Source: Scytalidium lignicola (lineage: Eukaryota > Ascomycota > Leotiomycetes). From it: a stretch of 56,700 nt of DNA. A model generated the notes under the pieces. It saw nothing but the letters and a program-made list of their open reading frames with translations. It was not told where the DNA came from and did not search any database. The stretch spans positions 1 to 56,700 of the forward strand of contig NCSJ02000282.1 in assembly GCA_002812745.2 (NCBI GenBank), in the 5' to 3' direction. Of the stretch, positions 1 through 13,192 are shown piece after piece. Numbering within the stretch: the stretch's first letter is position 1; each line of letters begins with the position of its first letter. A program made the position numbers and the translations under genes.

Positions 1-3000
1 CTTTAAAGGAAAGGNNAAAAAAGTACTTTAAAAGNAAAAGCAAAAAGGAGAATTCCTTTGAAATCTTCTCTAAAGAACTTGACAAAAGAAGAAAAAACAA
101 ATTATACTTTAAGTATAAAATGTTNAAACATATAGCAAATACTTATAAGAAGGACAACAAGNCAAATACATTAGTTAAAGTTAAAGTTATAAGAATCTTA
201 ANAATNATAAATATCTTNTTANANTNATNANAAGANGAAAGCTCAAACAANGAANGGAANTNCTTANGAGAAAAGGAATATNATCAAAACTTNNTAATTA
301 TACTATAACTTANTATTAACANTNATNCAAACAAGATAGTAATAANAAGAATNCTCAANACAAATTNTATNNTTATNNANAAGACTTGACATATAANACA
401 TCNTCAAGNTAACAANTAAACTNAAGANTATAACANATGNANATTGATTNTAAAAGTTAGTANAATTTNGATGATTATNNTNATNNACTTTNAAGTTATA
501 CTTANAAAGTAATATCNTGTTTNTGAGGAATTATTAGTCTTGAAATATTACCTCATGATTANNATAAGAGGACTAAGAGGATAAAAGATCTTAGACAGAA
601 ACTNAGCTTTTCAAAACTGTATAATAAGAAGAAATGANTATTAAGGNATATGAACTTGATATTANAGATCTTNNTCTTGTTTATAANACTAACTTNTANA
701 GTATTATCATGAAAAAGGGATTATACAAGTTNNTTCTTATTANTAAAAAGAACTTAAATTCANGATGACTTNGACTAAATNCTTGAGGATGNTTAAATAG
801 TAATTGAANAAGGACTAAGTNATNTTGTNTAANGAANATATAATGTANAACATAAGGNACTTNTANTNATAACCTATTAACAAGACTNAGTNAAAAGCAA
901 AAANCATAATACANAGAAATCTANGGTTTAGGAAAATCANTAGAACAATTANCTAAAGNNAAATAATATTATNCTTAACAAGAACAAAANGAACTAGTTA
1001 AGATTGTTGTTNAACNAGNNAACTAAGACATAAAAGNATTACTTACANTTANTGAACTANANGAAGATANATTACCTTTAGAANTACTTATTATNTTACN
1101 AGGAGAAGATGAACTACTNTAGANGATTAACTAANAGTTTAANTAAGAAGTAATANNANATCCTNTGAATTCTACAAAAAGAATTCTTNTAATAAGTAAT
1201 NTTTNTATTATAAAGATAAAGNAATNACCTTAGNAATGAAATAGNAGAATNAGTACAAGATATATANNCATTCATNAATGATAAAAGCCTAGANAGACTA
1301 AGACTAAGNAATCTTATTAAAAGANAAATAATACTCTTNNAAGNAATTAGAAGAAAATGCTNAAAACNTAAAGATTAATGATGATATGTTAATTGACAAT
1401 GCTAGAAATGTTAATCTTTACTTTATAAACAGTAAAAGCTTATTATATATTAACATAACATTATACAAAAAGCTAATAAGGGCCTTGATCAATTCAAGAG
1501 TTAAAAGGAACTTCATCAGTAAACAAGTTATAAAACAATTTAGACTTAACATAAGAGTTAAGGATAACAATTATCTAATATNATTAATGAATAATACTAA
1601 GGTTCANAAGTATATTNANATTCAAACTTNAAACTTANATATAANGTATAANAGAAGTTATTAAAAAAAGATATCTTTTNATGTTATAAGGTTAAGAATA
1701 TATCAAGTTATATTAAGAATTAAATGAATAAGNAANNATAATCTAATAATTAACTANAGAANAAGTATNATTANCTTCTTANAAGAAANTATNTCTTTAA
1801 NAGNTGTCNATATNAANNANATNATAAAATANATACTTGAAGAATATTACAAATAGCTAGAGTTATTCATAAAAAAACTTAATGATTTAACCTTACTTAA
1901 GTATAAATTATAAGATTATAAGATAAAGTTTAAAAAGGGGTTTAGACTAACATATAGACTAATCTATTAAATAACTCTTGTCGAAGACAAAGTAATAAAG
2001 AAATGGTTACTTGAGAAAATAGTACTTAAAGGTTTGTATAAAGAAGGTTATAACAAAGCTGGAGTATCATTGTATTATACAAAGAAAGGAGACAATCTAT
2101 TAAGATAACTTTGTAGTAATTACAAACACTTGAATAATAAGATTAAGAAAGATTAATACTCTTTACTATTAATAGATTCAATAATAAACAAGTTAAAGGA
2201 AGTTGTTATATTCACTAAGCTAAACTTATAGTTAGCATTTAATCTGGTTAGGATTAAAAGAGATAATGAATAAAAAAGTTGTCATTTAAACAAAATACAG
2301 ATTATTTAAGTTATTAGTTATAACATTTAGTATAATCAATGCTTTAATAATATAATAAAGAATAATAGATTAGATATTAAAGAAATACTTAAAGAAATTT
2401 GTAATAGTATATCTTGATAATATAATTATTTACTCGAAGAGTATTAAAGAATATAAAAAGTATATCAAGCTTGTTCTATAAATGTTATAAAAGGTAAAAT
2501 TATGTTGTAAACTTGTAAAATACAAATTTTATAAAGAACAAGTTTAGTTCTTAGAACATTGCATTTCTGGAGAAAGAATAAAAACCCTTGATAATAAGAT
2601 TCAATCAATCAAAGAATAAAAGTTACTTAAGATAATTAAATAATTACAAAGTTTTTTAAGGTTAACTAACTATTATCAAAGATTTGTAAAAGATTATTCT
2701 AAGATCTTCATGCTATTAACTAAACTTATTAAAAAAGATCAAGCTTATGAATGGAATAACGTTATAAGAAAAGCATTTTAGAATATAAAAAACACTTTTA
2801 TAAAAGGAGATTCCTTAAGAATCTTTAATTTAGAAAAAGGAATAAGAATTGAAACTAATGCTTTTGATATAACATTAAGAGTTATGCTATTATAATCATA
2901 ATAAATTAATAAATAANATTACTANGTATTATTANTATTTTAGTCAAGAAAGTTAAACATTANTNAAAAGAAATTATTNAAACATCAAATAAAGAAATGT

Positions 3001-3513
3001 TAACTATTGTAAAAGCTTTAAAGCATTGAAGAGTATATATTGTCAGATTTAATGAAATAATTAATATACTTTCAAATTATCATAACCTTTAATACTTTAT
3101 AATAACTAAGCAATTAAATATAAGATAAGTATAATAAACAAAGAAGTTATCCAAGTATGATTTTAAGATTACTTATATTAAGAATAAAGACAATAAAAAA
3201 ANTAAATACTCTAAGTTAAAAACTTGAATACTTAACCAAAGAAAAANGAAAAAANGTAAACTAATATTAAAAAANGAATAAAGATAAATTCTTAATATAC
3301 AATAAAGAACAATTTATAACTATCATAATAATAACAGACAAATATTAAGCTGATCAAATTAAAGAAGTAATTAAAAANGGAAAAANCAAAAAAAACACTT
3401 TACTAAACATGATTAAAGGCAAATAAGAGAAAATTAAGAATATTTAGTATAAAAANCAAGAAGTTATATATACTAATGAAATTAACAAAGGAGTTTGTTA
3501 AAGAACAACATAA
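1..3513 (+). mobile_element. Ty3/Gypsy retrotransposon relic, copy 1, truncated at both ends
   Basis: This is the 5'-truncated first copy of the element that is complete just downstream. It begins inside gag (degraded zinc knuckle near 103-150) and passes through protease (1386-1570), reverse transcriptase and RNase H before it stops in the integrase region, where the LTR of copy 2 begins. The alignment to copy 2 has a near-constant offset of about 4.94 kb. The RT thumb region (TNYYQRFVKDYSK near 2665-2705) and a YLDN-IIIYSKS stretch (2407-2442) are readable. YLDN is the catalytic YLDD with one G->A change. The protease DSGA motif reads NSRV. Stops in all frames and many ambiguous bases show that it is dead. 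Confidence 0.9.
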
Positions 3514-3871
3514 TGTTATGGGTTTTACCATAATACAATGATTGGTATAAGCCTGAGGCTTGATATATGGCAGAGTGTATATAGAGAACCTAACAATCAT
3601 ATGACATGATTAGGACTTAGGAGACCTAAGGGGTCCAAGGGGTCCATGGACTTGCAGGACTTGAGGGGTCTAAGAGGTCCAGTTGGACTTCATTATCTAT
3701 ATAAGCACATTGTAAGAACATAAGAGTAGACTCCTTGTGTTCAATTTAAATACATTATTAGACTTTACCTTGGACTTAGTCACTTACTTGTATGTTATAT
3801 GTTTTTGTTATCCTTGAATATTTACTTTACCCTTGACTATTCAATGACCTGAATAACTTAGTTTTATAATA
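3514..3871 (+). repeat. 5' LTR of Gypsy copy 2
   Basis: It starts TGTTATGGG and ends TTATAATA, and aligns along its length with the 3' LTR at 10355-10715. Shared blocks include AGAGAACCTAACAAT and a long run around the TATATAAGCACATT promoter-like stretch, followed by ACATAAGAGTAGACT. Most differences between the two LTRs are C/T or G/A. The TATATAA box near 3700 is the likely core promoter. Confidence 0.9.
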
Positions 3872-3922
3872 TTTTGAACACTACTTATCTTGATAAGTTA
3901 AGATTTGGAAATAGATATATTA

Positions 3923-5105
3923 ATGGATAATAATAATGAATAACAACCTGAAGAAGGCTCTGAAGAAAGCTTTGAAGAAGAATCTGAAGAAGGATTTAAG
4001 GAAGTATCTGAGGAAAGTTCAGAAGATAACTCTGAAGAAGACTAAGGTAAGAACTAAATTATCAAAGAAATTAACATCTAAGAAGAAGTGTTAAAAGAAG
4101 TTGTTATACTACTAAAGCAACTTGTTAAATTAATAGAAGGATTAACTATTGGAGAATTATCAAGAGCTTTGAGGAAGAAGTTAGTATCTTTATTACCTAA
4201 ACCTGACCTAGAACCAGCTTAAGTACTAAGAGCTTCAAGCCTAGACCTTAATCTGGACTTTGAACTAGAGAATAACGTTGAGTAAGCTTTAATAATAACC
4301 CTTAGAGAAGTCAAAATTGCTAAACTAGATCTGTTCTATAAGGACAAAAAGAAGTTAAAAGCTTACCTTGCTCAGACAAGAACTTATTTAGTGTTAAATG
4401 ATTACTTATTGCCTGGAGATATGTATAAGGTTCTATGAGCATCTACATACTTGAGAGGAGTAACTGAAACTTGGTTTTAACCCTTTAAGGATGAATGGTT
4501 TACTACAAACGGAGGAATAATGAACTAGGGAGTGAGAAACATCCTTAGGAGTTGGGAAAACTATATAGGAGAACTCAAATGCTTATATAAGGATGTTGAT
4601 GAAAAAANGGAATGTTGAAAGATAATTGACTTACCTTAAACAAACCAAAACCCTTAGTGAGTATGCAATGCTCTATTATCAGTATACAATATCAGTTAAC
4701 TAAGGAGAAGAGGTATATATACACTAGTACCAGACTGGATTGAAGGACTTTATCAAAGAAGAATTATACTAATAACCTGTGATTATTACATTTAATGTTC
4801 TTGTTAACTTGTTTATCAAGATTAGAAATGAACAATATAAGATGATCTTGGACAAGAAAGAAAGGTCTTACTTTAACAGAAGGAAGACTGATAAAAAGAA
4901 GGATTGTGAAGACTTTATAAAGTTGGATGTTATGAAGAAAGGAAAAACCTTTAAAGAAAAGGGAAAGAAGTACTTTGAAGGAAGAAGTAAAAAAAGGAAT
5001 TCCTTTAGAATCTCTTTTAAAGAACTTGATAAGAGAAGAAAAAACAAGTTATACTTCAAATGTAAAATGTCTAGACACATAGTAAATACTTATAAAAAAN
5101 GACAA
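3923..5105 (+). pseudogene. Gag of Gypsy copy 2, degraded
   Basis: The reading frame opens at the ATG at 3923 with a Glu/Ser-rich acidic stretch, then meets stops. Around 4320-4600 a capsid-type region is readable (KLKAYLAQTRTYL, then YLRGVTETWF, with one Trp codon turned into TGA). Near 5045-5095 is a zinc knuckle whose first and last cysteines are tyrosine (YFKC...HIVNTYKK), which fits TGT->TAT changes of the CCHC motif. The longest surviving open part is 4779-5108. This is the structural capsid and nucleic-acid-binding protein of the element, and it is no longer functional. Confidence 0.82.
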
Positions 5106-6213
5106 TAAGGCAAGTATATTAGTTAAGGTTGAAGTTATATAAATTCTAAGGATTATGGACATCTTATTAGGATTGTTAAAAGAAGAAAGCTTGAATGAGG
5201 AGGAAAATTCTTTAGAAGAGGAAGATTATCAAGGCTTAGTAACTATGTTATATCATGTCATTAAGACTAATGCAGACAAGATAGTAATAATAAAAATCCT
5301 TGAGACAGATTCTGTGTTTATAAAGAGGACTTGACATATAAGATACCTTCAAGGTAATAACCAAACTGAAGGCTAGAGTAGATAAAGATTGATTCTAGGA
5401 GTTAGTAGAATTTGGATGATTGTACTGTTAGACTTTAAAGTTATATCAATAGAATAATATCCTGTTTCTAAGGAATTATTAGTCTTGAAATATTACCTTA
5501 TGATTAATATAAGAGGATTAAGAGGATAGGAGATCCTAGACAAAAGTTAGCTTTTCTAAAATGTATAATAAGAAGAAGTAATTGTTGAAGTATATGAACT
5601 TAATATTAAAGACCTTGTTCTTATTTATAAGACTAATCTTTAGAGTATCATTATAAAGAAAAGATTATGTGAGTTCTTCTTACTAGTAAAGAGAATTTAG
5701 ATTTAGGATAACTTTGATCAGATGCTTGAAGATGCATAGATAGTAATAGAGGAAGGATTAAGTTATGTTGTATAAGGAAGATACAATGTGTAATATAAAG
5801 AACTTCCGATGATAATTTTCTGATAAGACTAATTAGAGGCAAAAACACAATATAAAGAAATCTAAGGTTTAAGAAAATCAGTAGAACAACTGCTTGAAGT
5901 TAAACAATACTAAGCTTAACAAGGATAAAAAAGACTAGTTGAAATTGTTGTTGAACTAGCTAACTAGAATGTAAAAGCATTATCTATAGTTAATGAACTA
6001 GAGGAAGAATTATTACTTCTAGAATCATTTGTTATGTTATTAAGAGAAGATGAATTCTTACAAAGAATCAATGAACAGTTTAACTAGGAAGTAACAGTGT
6101 ACCCTTTGAATTCTGTAAAAAGAATCCTTATGATAAGTGATATTTCAATCATTGAGATAAAGGAATGCTTTAGAAATGAAATGGTAAAATAAGTACAAGA
6201 TGTATAAGCATTT

Positions 6214-9200
6214 ATGAATGATAGAAACTCAGATAGACTAAGACTGAGAAATCTTGTTAAAAGACGAATAATACTCTTTAAAGAATTGGAAGAAAATATT
6301 AAAGATTTAGAGATCAATGACAATATGTCAGTTGATAATGCTAGGAATGTTAATCTTTACTTTATGAACAGTGAAAGTTCACTATATATTGATATAATGC
6401 TATGTGGAAAGCCAGTAAGAGCTTTGATAGATTTAGAAGCCAAAAAAAANCTTCATTAATGAACAAGTCATGAAATGACTTAGACTTAGTATAAGAGTTA
6501 AGGACAATAGTTATCTGATATTATTAGTAAACGGTATTAAGGTTTAGAAGTATATTAACATCCAAACTTAGAACTTAGATATAAGGTATAGTAGAAGCTA
6601 TTATAAGAAGATATCTTTTAATGTTATAAGATTAAGGATATATTAGGTTATATTAAGAATTGAATAGATGAAGAAGTATAATCTAATAATTGATTGGAGA
6701 ATAGGTATGATTATCTTCTTAGAAGAAACTATATCTTTAGGAGTTGTCCATGTTGATAAAACCATGAAACATATTCTTGAAGAATATTATAAATGGCTAA
6801 AGCTATTTATAAAAAGACTTGATGATTTGGCCTTACCTGAGTACAAACTATAAGATCATGAAATAAAGCTCAAAAAGGGGTTCAAACTAGTATATAGACT
6901 AATTTATTAAATAACTCTTGTTAAGGACAAAGTAACAAAGAAATAGTTACTTAAGAAAATGGTGTTTAGAGGTTTGTACAGAAAAGGTTATAACAAAGCT
7001 GGAGTATTATTGTATTATGCAAAGAAAGGAGACAATCTGTTAGGATGACTTTGTAATGATTATAAATACTTGAATAGTAGAATTGAGAAAGATTAATATC
7101 CTTTATCATTGATAGATTTAATGATGGACAAGTTGAAGGGAGTTGTTATATTTACCAAGTTAGACTTGTGGTTAGTGTTTAATCTGGTTAAGATTAAAAG
7201 AGGTAACAAATGGAAAGTTGTCATTTGAACTAAATATAGATTATTTGAGCTATTGGTTATGATGTTTAATATGACTAATACTTTAATAATATAACAAAGA
7301 ATAATGAACTGGATATTAGAGAAATACCTGGAGAAATTCATGATAGTATATCTTGATAATATAATCATTTACTCGAAGAGCATTGAAGAACATAAAGAGT
7401 ATGTCAAGCTTGTTCTATAAGTGTTGTAAAAGGCAGGATTGTATTATAAACTGGTAAAATGTGAATTTCATAAGGAATAAGTTCAGTTCTTAAGACATTG
7501 TATTTTTGGAGAGAAGATAAAAACCCTTAATGACAAGATTCAGTCAATTAAAGAGTAAGAAGTACTTAAGACTGTTAAGTAATTACAGAATTTCTTAAGG
7601 TTAGCTAACTATTATCGAAGATTTATAAAAGATTATTCTAAAATCTCTGTGTTATTGACTGAACTCACAAAGAAGGACTAAGCTTATGAATGGAATGATG
7701 TTATAAAAGAAGTATTCTAAAGTATTAAGAATGCTTTTGTAAAAGGAAGCTTCTTAAGAATCTTCAATCTAGAAAAAGGAATAAGAATTGAAACTGATGC
7801 CTTTGACATAGTGTTAGGAATTGTGTTATTGTAATCATAGCAGATCAGTAAACAACATTATTAAGTATTATTAGCCTTTTAGTCAAGAAAGTTGAATGTT
7901 ATAAAAAGGAATTATCAAACATCAAACAAGGAAATACTAGCTATTGTAAAAGCTTTGAAGTATTAAAGAGTATATGTTGTTAGATTTAACAAAACAGTTA
8001 ATATACTTTTAGATTATCATAACCTTTAATACTTTATAACAATTAAGCAGTTAAATGTTAGACAAGTATAATAAGTAGAAAAGTTATTTGAGTATGATTT
8101 TAAGATTATTCATGTTAAAGGTGAAGACAATAAAAGAGCAAATGCTTTAAGTTAGAAACTTGAGTACTCAGCCAAGGAAAAAGAAGAAAGTAAACTTATA
8201 TTAAAANGAAGACAAAGGTGGATTCTTAGTATATAATAAAGGACAACTCATGGTTATAACAGCAATAACAAATAAGCATTAGGCTAATTGGATCAGTTAA
8301 GCAACCAAAAAANGAAAAANGAAGAAAATACTTTACTAGACATGATTAAAGAAGAGTAAGAGAAAATCGAAAACACTTAGTATAAGAACAAAANGATTAT
8401 ATATACCAACGAAATTAATAGAAGAGTTTGTCAAGGAATAGTATAGTTTGTTATATAATGGACATATAAGAGTAGCTTGATGTTATTATTAAATTAATAA
8501 GGATTACTTTATCATGAAACTACAATTAGTAATTAAGAAAGTAATCGTAAAATGCAAAATCTATAAGAAGGCTAAGAATCCAAGAAGGAAGCCTTAAGGG
8601 TAATTACACCTTATACAAATACTTGACAATCTATAAGAATTAATTAAATAAGATTTTATTGTGAAACTATTAGTTTTTACAGATTGTATGACAAAGGTTA
8701 AGTATAACTTTATCTTTATAGTAATTGAACATTATACTAATTATATAACATTTGAACTGTTCAAGGAGACTTGAGGAGTAGAAGAAGTAATTAATATATT
8801 CTTAAGAAGAATAATATCTTAATAAAGACTATTAAAATAGATAATCTTTGATAAAGATACTAGATTTACATTTAAGTTTTAGGAAATAATAACAACAAGA
8901 ATAAGAGTTAAAAGGAAGTTGTTAATAGTATAACATCCATAAACTAACAGAAAAACAGAATGATTAAACAAATAGTTAGAAGGATACCTTAGATGTTATG
9001 TCAATTATGATTAAGATAATTAAGTTGATTACTTGTTAATAGTAGAAATAGTATACAATGGTATATTATATGAATTAACTAAGATTACTTTATTTTATGT
9101 GAATTATAAACATGAACTAAAAGGGTTTTGCACTAGACTAGAGTTGGAATTTACAAGTGAATTAGTAGAGATTTGTGTAAAACAAATAGAAGAAATACAA

Positions 9201-9620
9201 GAAAGNATTAAGAACTTACTTNAATANANNAAGGAAAGAATAAAGAAGTATTATAATCATAAACACTTGATAAAACTAATATACAAAAAAGAGAGTAAAG
9301 TTTATCTTCTTAGAAAAAACATTAAAATAACAAGACTAAGTAATAAACTAAACTAAATAAAGATAAGATTATATAAAATCAAAGAGGTTTATAAACCTTT
9401 AATATATAAATTGAAATTACTAACAATAATTAAAATACATCTTGTTTTTCATGTTTTACTTCTTAAACTAACACTTAAGAATATTCAAATGTTTATACTA
9501 GAAAAAGTTAATTTAGAAAGAGAATATAAAGTTAAGAAAATCATTAATTATAAGATATATTATAAAAAACTATAATACTTGGTTAAATAAATAAAATACT
9601 TAAAAANGTAAAAATAAATA
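6214..9620 (+). pseudogene. Pol of Gypsy copy 2 (protease-RT-RNaseH-integrase-chromodomain-like), degraded
   Basis: The protease region (6320-6460) shows CGKPVRALID followed by DLEA, which is DSGA with S->L and G->E transitions. The RT palm has YLDN-IIIYSKS near 7346-7380 and the thumb has FLRLANYYRRFIKDYSK near 7590-7640. RNase H keeps RIETDAFD near 7785-7810 and YDFKIIHVKGEDNKRANALS near 8090-8150. The integrase core keeps a TDCMTK segment (8680), FDKDTRFT (8850) and RKTE (8950), with the YLRCYVNYD stretch after it. The tail near 9420-9600 resembles IHLVFHVLLL followed by a chromodomain-like EYKVKKI...KL.YLVK. Many internal stops are present, mostly TAA or TAG at expected Gln or Trp codons. 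Confidence 0.85.
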
Positions 9621-10341
9621 AGAATTTACTTTTAATCTTATAAGTTGTAAGGAATTATTAAAAGGATATTATTAAACTCATCTTAGAACAAATTTTCAAG
9701 TAATAGAATTATAAGGTTAAAGAAGAAGAGGTTAATAGCAGAAGAAGAAGTTATACTTAAGTTAGTAAAATACAACTTTGAAGGTTGTAAGAAACTTTAT
9801 TTCTCTTGCTTTTCTTTATTCTCTTCAGTGTTTAGTTCATCAAGGGTCTTTAGATTACAATGTACCATTTCCTTGGCATGCCTCTAAAGGAAAANCTTGC
9901 TGTTTATCCAAGTAGGTAAGACAAGCAACAGCCTTAGTCAGGGTTTAAGAAGCTTAGGTTAAAGTAGTAAAAGTCTTCTTGTACTCAGAGAAAAGGCATT
10001 TGTCCTTGTATTTATATAACTCTTAAGAGGGTATATGAAGATACTCACTATTATATTTACAATTATTACAAATATACTCTTCATAATGATTAAAGTTAAG
10101 AACTATCTTATATAATAATCCCTTTTGTTTATAATATGTATAAAGCATTACTTCAATCTTGAGATTTTGAATATAAATACTAAGACTTAATCTTTCTTGA
10201 TGTTTTCTTGATCATAATTATTTTAGTAAATTGTTATTATTAAAACTTAAACATTTTAGTAATATGTTGGAAAGAAAGAATAGATTAACAAACAATGAGA
10301 TTGTTCATGACAATAGTTAAATATTAAGGTGATACTAATAC

Positions 10342-10354
10342 AAAAAGAGGATAA
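10342..10354 (+). other. Polypurine tract before 3' LTR
   Basis: The purine-rich run AAAAAGAGGATAA lies directly against the TGTTAT start of the 3' LTR. This is the usual place for the plus-strand primer of an LTR retrotransposon. Confidence 0.7.
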
Positions 10355-10715
10355 TGTTATAAGATTGACTAAATAAGCTAATTAGTGTAGGTTTAAGGCT
10401 TAGTACACAGCAAGTATGTATAAAGAACCTAACAATTAAGAGGTCATGTGATTAGGATCATAAGATCAGAGTAATCTAGTAATCTAGGAACTTGGATTAA
10501 GGGATTAGAGTAATCCAATGATCCAACTGTATTTCATTATCTATATAAGCACATTATAAGAACATAAGAGTAGACTTCTTGTGTTCACCTTAAATATATT
10601 ATTAGATCCTACCTTTGACCTAGTCACTTGCTCTTGTGCCATATGTTTCTGTTGTCTTTAAACATCTACCTTACCTCTAACTATCCAATGACCTAGATAA
10701 TGTAATTTTGTAACA
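10355..10715 (+). repeat. 3' LTR of Gypsy copy 2
   Basis: It starts TGTTATAAG and ends TTGTAACA, and pairs with the 5' LTR at 3514-3871. The 3' LTR keeps several C's where the 5' LTR has T, including the terminal TAACA against TAATA, so the two LTRs were mutated independently after insertion. Confidence 0.9.
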
Positions 10716-13192
10716 CAAAGTTATTAGTAATAAAATAGCCTTTTGCTAATTTTGTTAACATAGTAAAGAATACTTTGATATAGAATTCCTTTAACAATTT
10801 TACTTGTTCATAATAACTTTTAAAGATTATTAACTTGTATTTAAAGTCACTAGTTATTTTGTTATACTTCTAGTCTTTTATGTACATTTTAACAATATTA
10901 AAGACTTATTTTATATATATAAGTTAAGTTAAAGGTAATAATAATAAGTTAAGTTTATAGTTAAGGTTATGATTTTATTATAGTTTATAAAACTATTATT
11001 TACTCTAAGAGGTTATAAAAGTACTTGATTCTTAACTTATAAATATAGAACTAAGAACTTTAAGGCTAATTTGAGGGTTTGTAAGTTGAATAGTTTTAAA
11101 GAGTATAATAATCATAAAGGTAATAAGTCCCTTTTAAAGATTATAAAGAGTATTTTTAAAGTCTTCCTTGTCTTATATATATTGTTCTTCCTCTTGTAGT
11201 ATATCTACAAGAGTCTAAGTAATTATAATGTTCTTGTTATTATATATTACTTATATACTATTATAATAAAAGTAATTGCATAAGTCTTGTAACTCTTTCT
11301 AAAGGATTATTTTAAAGTAATCGATAATGAAGTCCTTGAAATCATCTTAGAATAAGTTTTAAAGGTTTATGTTATTTCTCTTGTTAAGATAGTATTTATA
11401 AGCTTTGATTTTTAAGAATTCAAGTTAATTATTCTTTATAAGTTTAGTTATTATTTTCCATTTCTATTTCTTGATTTGTACTTCTTAATTTACCTTTATA
11501 ATACTCTTCATCACCCTTATAATGATTTCTAGTTTGTTTTCCTTTGTATTCCTTGTTATATCTTTTATTTTTACTACGTTTCTTATTGTTCTTAAGCTAT
11601 ATATGTATAATCTACTAGTATTAGCATAAAGTACTTGATTAGCTATAAAACAAAGTTGGTTATACATGAGTACAAAGAGTATTTACCTATAAGTAATAAA
11701 TTTTATAATTACAGAGGTTTAGACAGAAGTTTTTCAAGAGTATAATAACTTCTTAATCTTCTTGAACATAAAGTTCTGTAAGCTCTTAGAGTTCTCTTGT
11801 ATACTTATGAAGGCTTGTAATTTTATAATAAAAGTGAAAGTAAGATAAAAGATCGTGGTTTTAATGACTTAACATATTGTTTCTAGTCTAAAATAAAAGA
11901 TATAAAGAAAGTAGTGGTTTTTGAATAAAAANTTAATGAAAATATAAGGTAAAAGAGTAGTTTTTCAAATGGAATTAGTCAATTAGTTAATTATACAACT
12001 TTGTAAGTAGATTACTTAATATCTAACTAAATATGTTATTTTTAGTAAAAACAAGTTTAACAATAACAATTATAAAAAGGGATTGTTGAACATCTTATTG
12101 ATTAAACTGTAGTTATTAAATAGTTGTTTCCCCCTTTGACTAAAGTAAATTGCAACTTTGTAAGAGGATTACTAAATATCTTACTGAACAAGTTATAATC
12201 TCCTGAGATTCAGCTTTAAAAGGGGATTACTGAATGTCTTACTAATTAAATGATAATCTCTTAATTTGTATATACAAACTAATTAATGTTGGTTTACTTA
12301 TAACATGTAGTATGATATATAATATATATAATATATTATTATACTATTTTATAATTCTTTTACAATTAAAGGTAGAAAGCAAAGCTGTAAGAGCTTTACT
12401 TGTTCTCATTACCTAATTAGGACTAACTTATAAAGGTATATAAATATCATGTATATATAACTATTATTCTATTAACAGTTATATATTAAAAAAAGAAAAT
12501 AATTTTATTTAAATTATATAATATTTATTAATATTTAAAGGTTAATTAAATATAATTATAAAAGTTAATTATTATTTATAAAAGTATTAACTTCTTTGTT
12601 AATATTCAATGATATACAAAGTTTAATTATAAAATTTACNTTTTTCTTAAGCTTTAAATTCTAAGGTTTCTTTATTATCTTTTATTTTAAGGTATTTGAT
12701 ATTGCCATTTATATAACCAAGATAGCCCTTTGATTTGAGAATATTAATGATTATAATACTTTATAATCTATAATTCTTAAAACCTTTTAATTAGTATTCC
12801 TTTAGTAATAAAAAACTTAATTCTTCTTCTATTTTGAAAGATTATAATAGTTATTGAATAAAGGTAAAAGATAAAGTTAATTGAATAGTAATTCTGATTA
12901 GCTGACTAGAGTACATAACCTGTTAACTGGAAACACAGGAATACAGAACTACTATTGTATTGATTACTTAAGGAGTTTATAACTACAGTAGATTCTATAT
13001 ATACAAAGAGTTACGGCTGTAAAACCGTTATAGTCAACAGTTACAGTCGTATAAACACCCGTAAGGTGCTTATAGTTGCCTACAGTAGTAGCCTACCGTA
13101 AACCCTATCCGTAAGCCCTAGCATAAGCAACCATAAGAACACTGTGAAGTGGCATCCGTAAACTCCAAATATTGCAACATTTACTCAAGACT
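10716..13192. other. AT-rich decayed sequence, no gene recognised
   Basis: This stretch is strongly AT-rich, full of TA dinucleotides and stops in every frame. It looks like RIP-mutated repeat remains, but no transposon domain can be read in it. A short open frame on the minus strand (11485-11667) matches nothing recognised. Base composition changes sharply near 12,900-13,100, where several CCGTAA/TTACGG-type words occur close together. Confidence 0.6.

Larger units (their letters stand above)
3514..10715 (+). mobile_element. Full-length RIP-degraded Ty3/Gypsy LTR retrotransposon, copy 2
   Basis: The element is about 7.2 kb and is bounded by two related LTRs of 358 and 361 bp. The order is 5' LTR, gag, protease, RT, RNase H, integrase, a chromodomain-like tail, a purine-rich tract and the 3' LTR. 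All coding parts are broken by stops that are explained by C->T or G->A changes. No clear target-site duplication is visible: the five bases before the 5' LTR read cataa and those after the 3' LTR read caaag. The remainder of copy 1 integrase is not found beyond the 3' LTR, so this is not a simple nested insertion. Confidence 0.92.

Noticed and set aside
9720..10340. Possible extra ORF between the Gypsy pol end and the 3' LTR
   Set aside because: No open frame or domain can be read; it is treated as the untranslated 3' part of the element.
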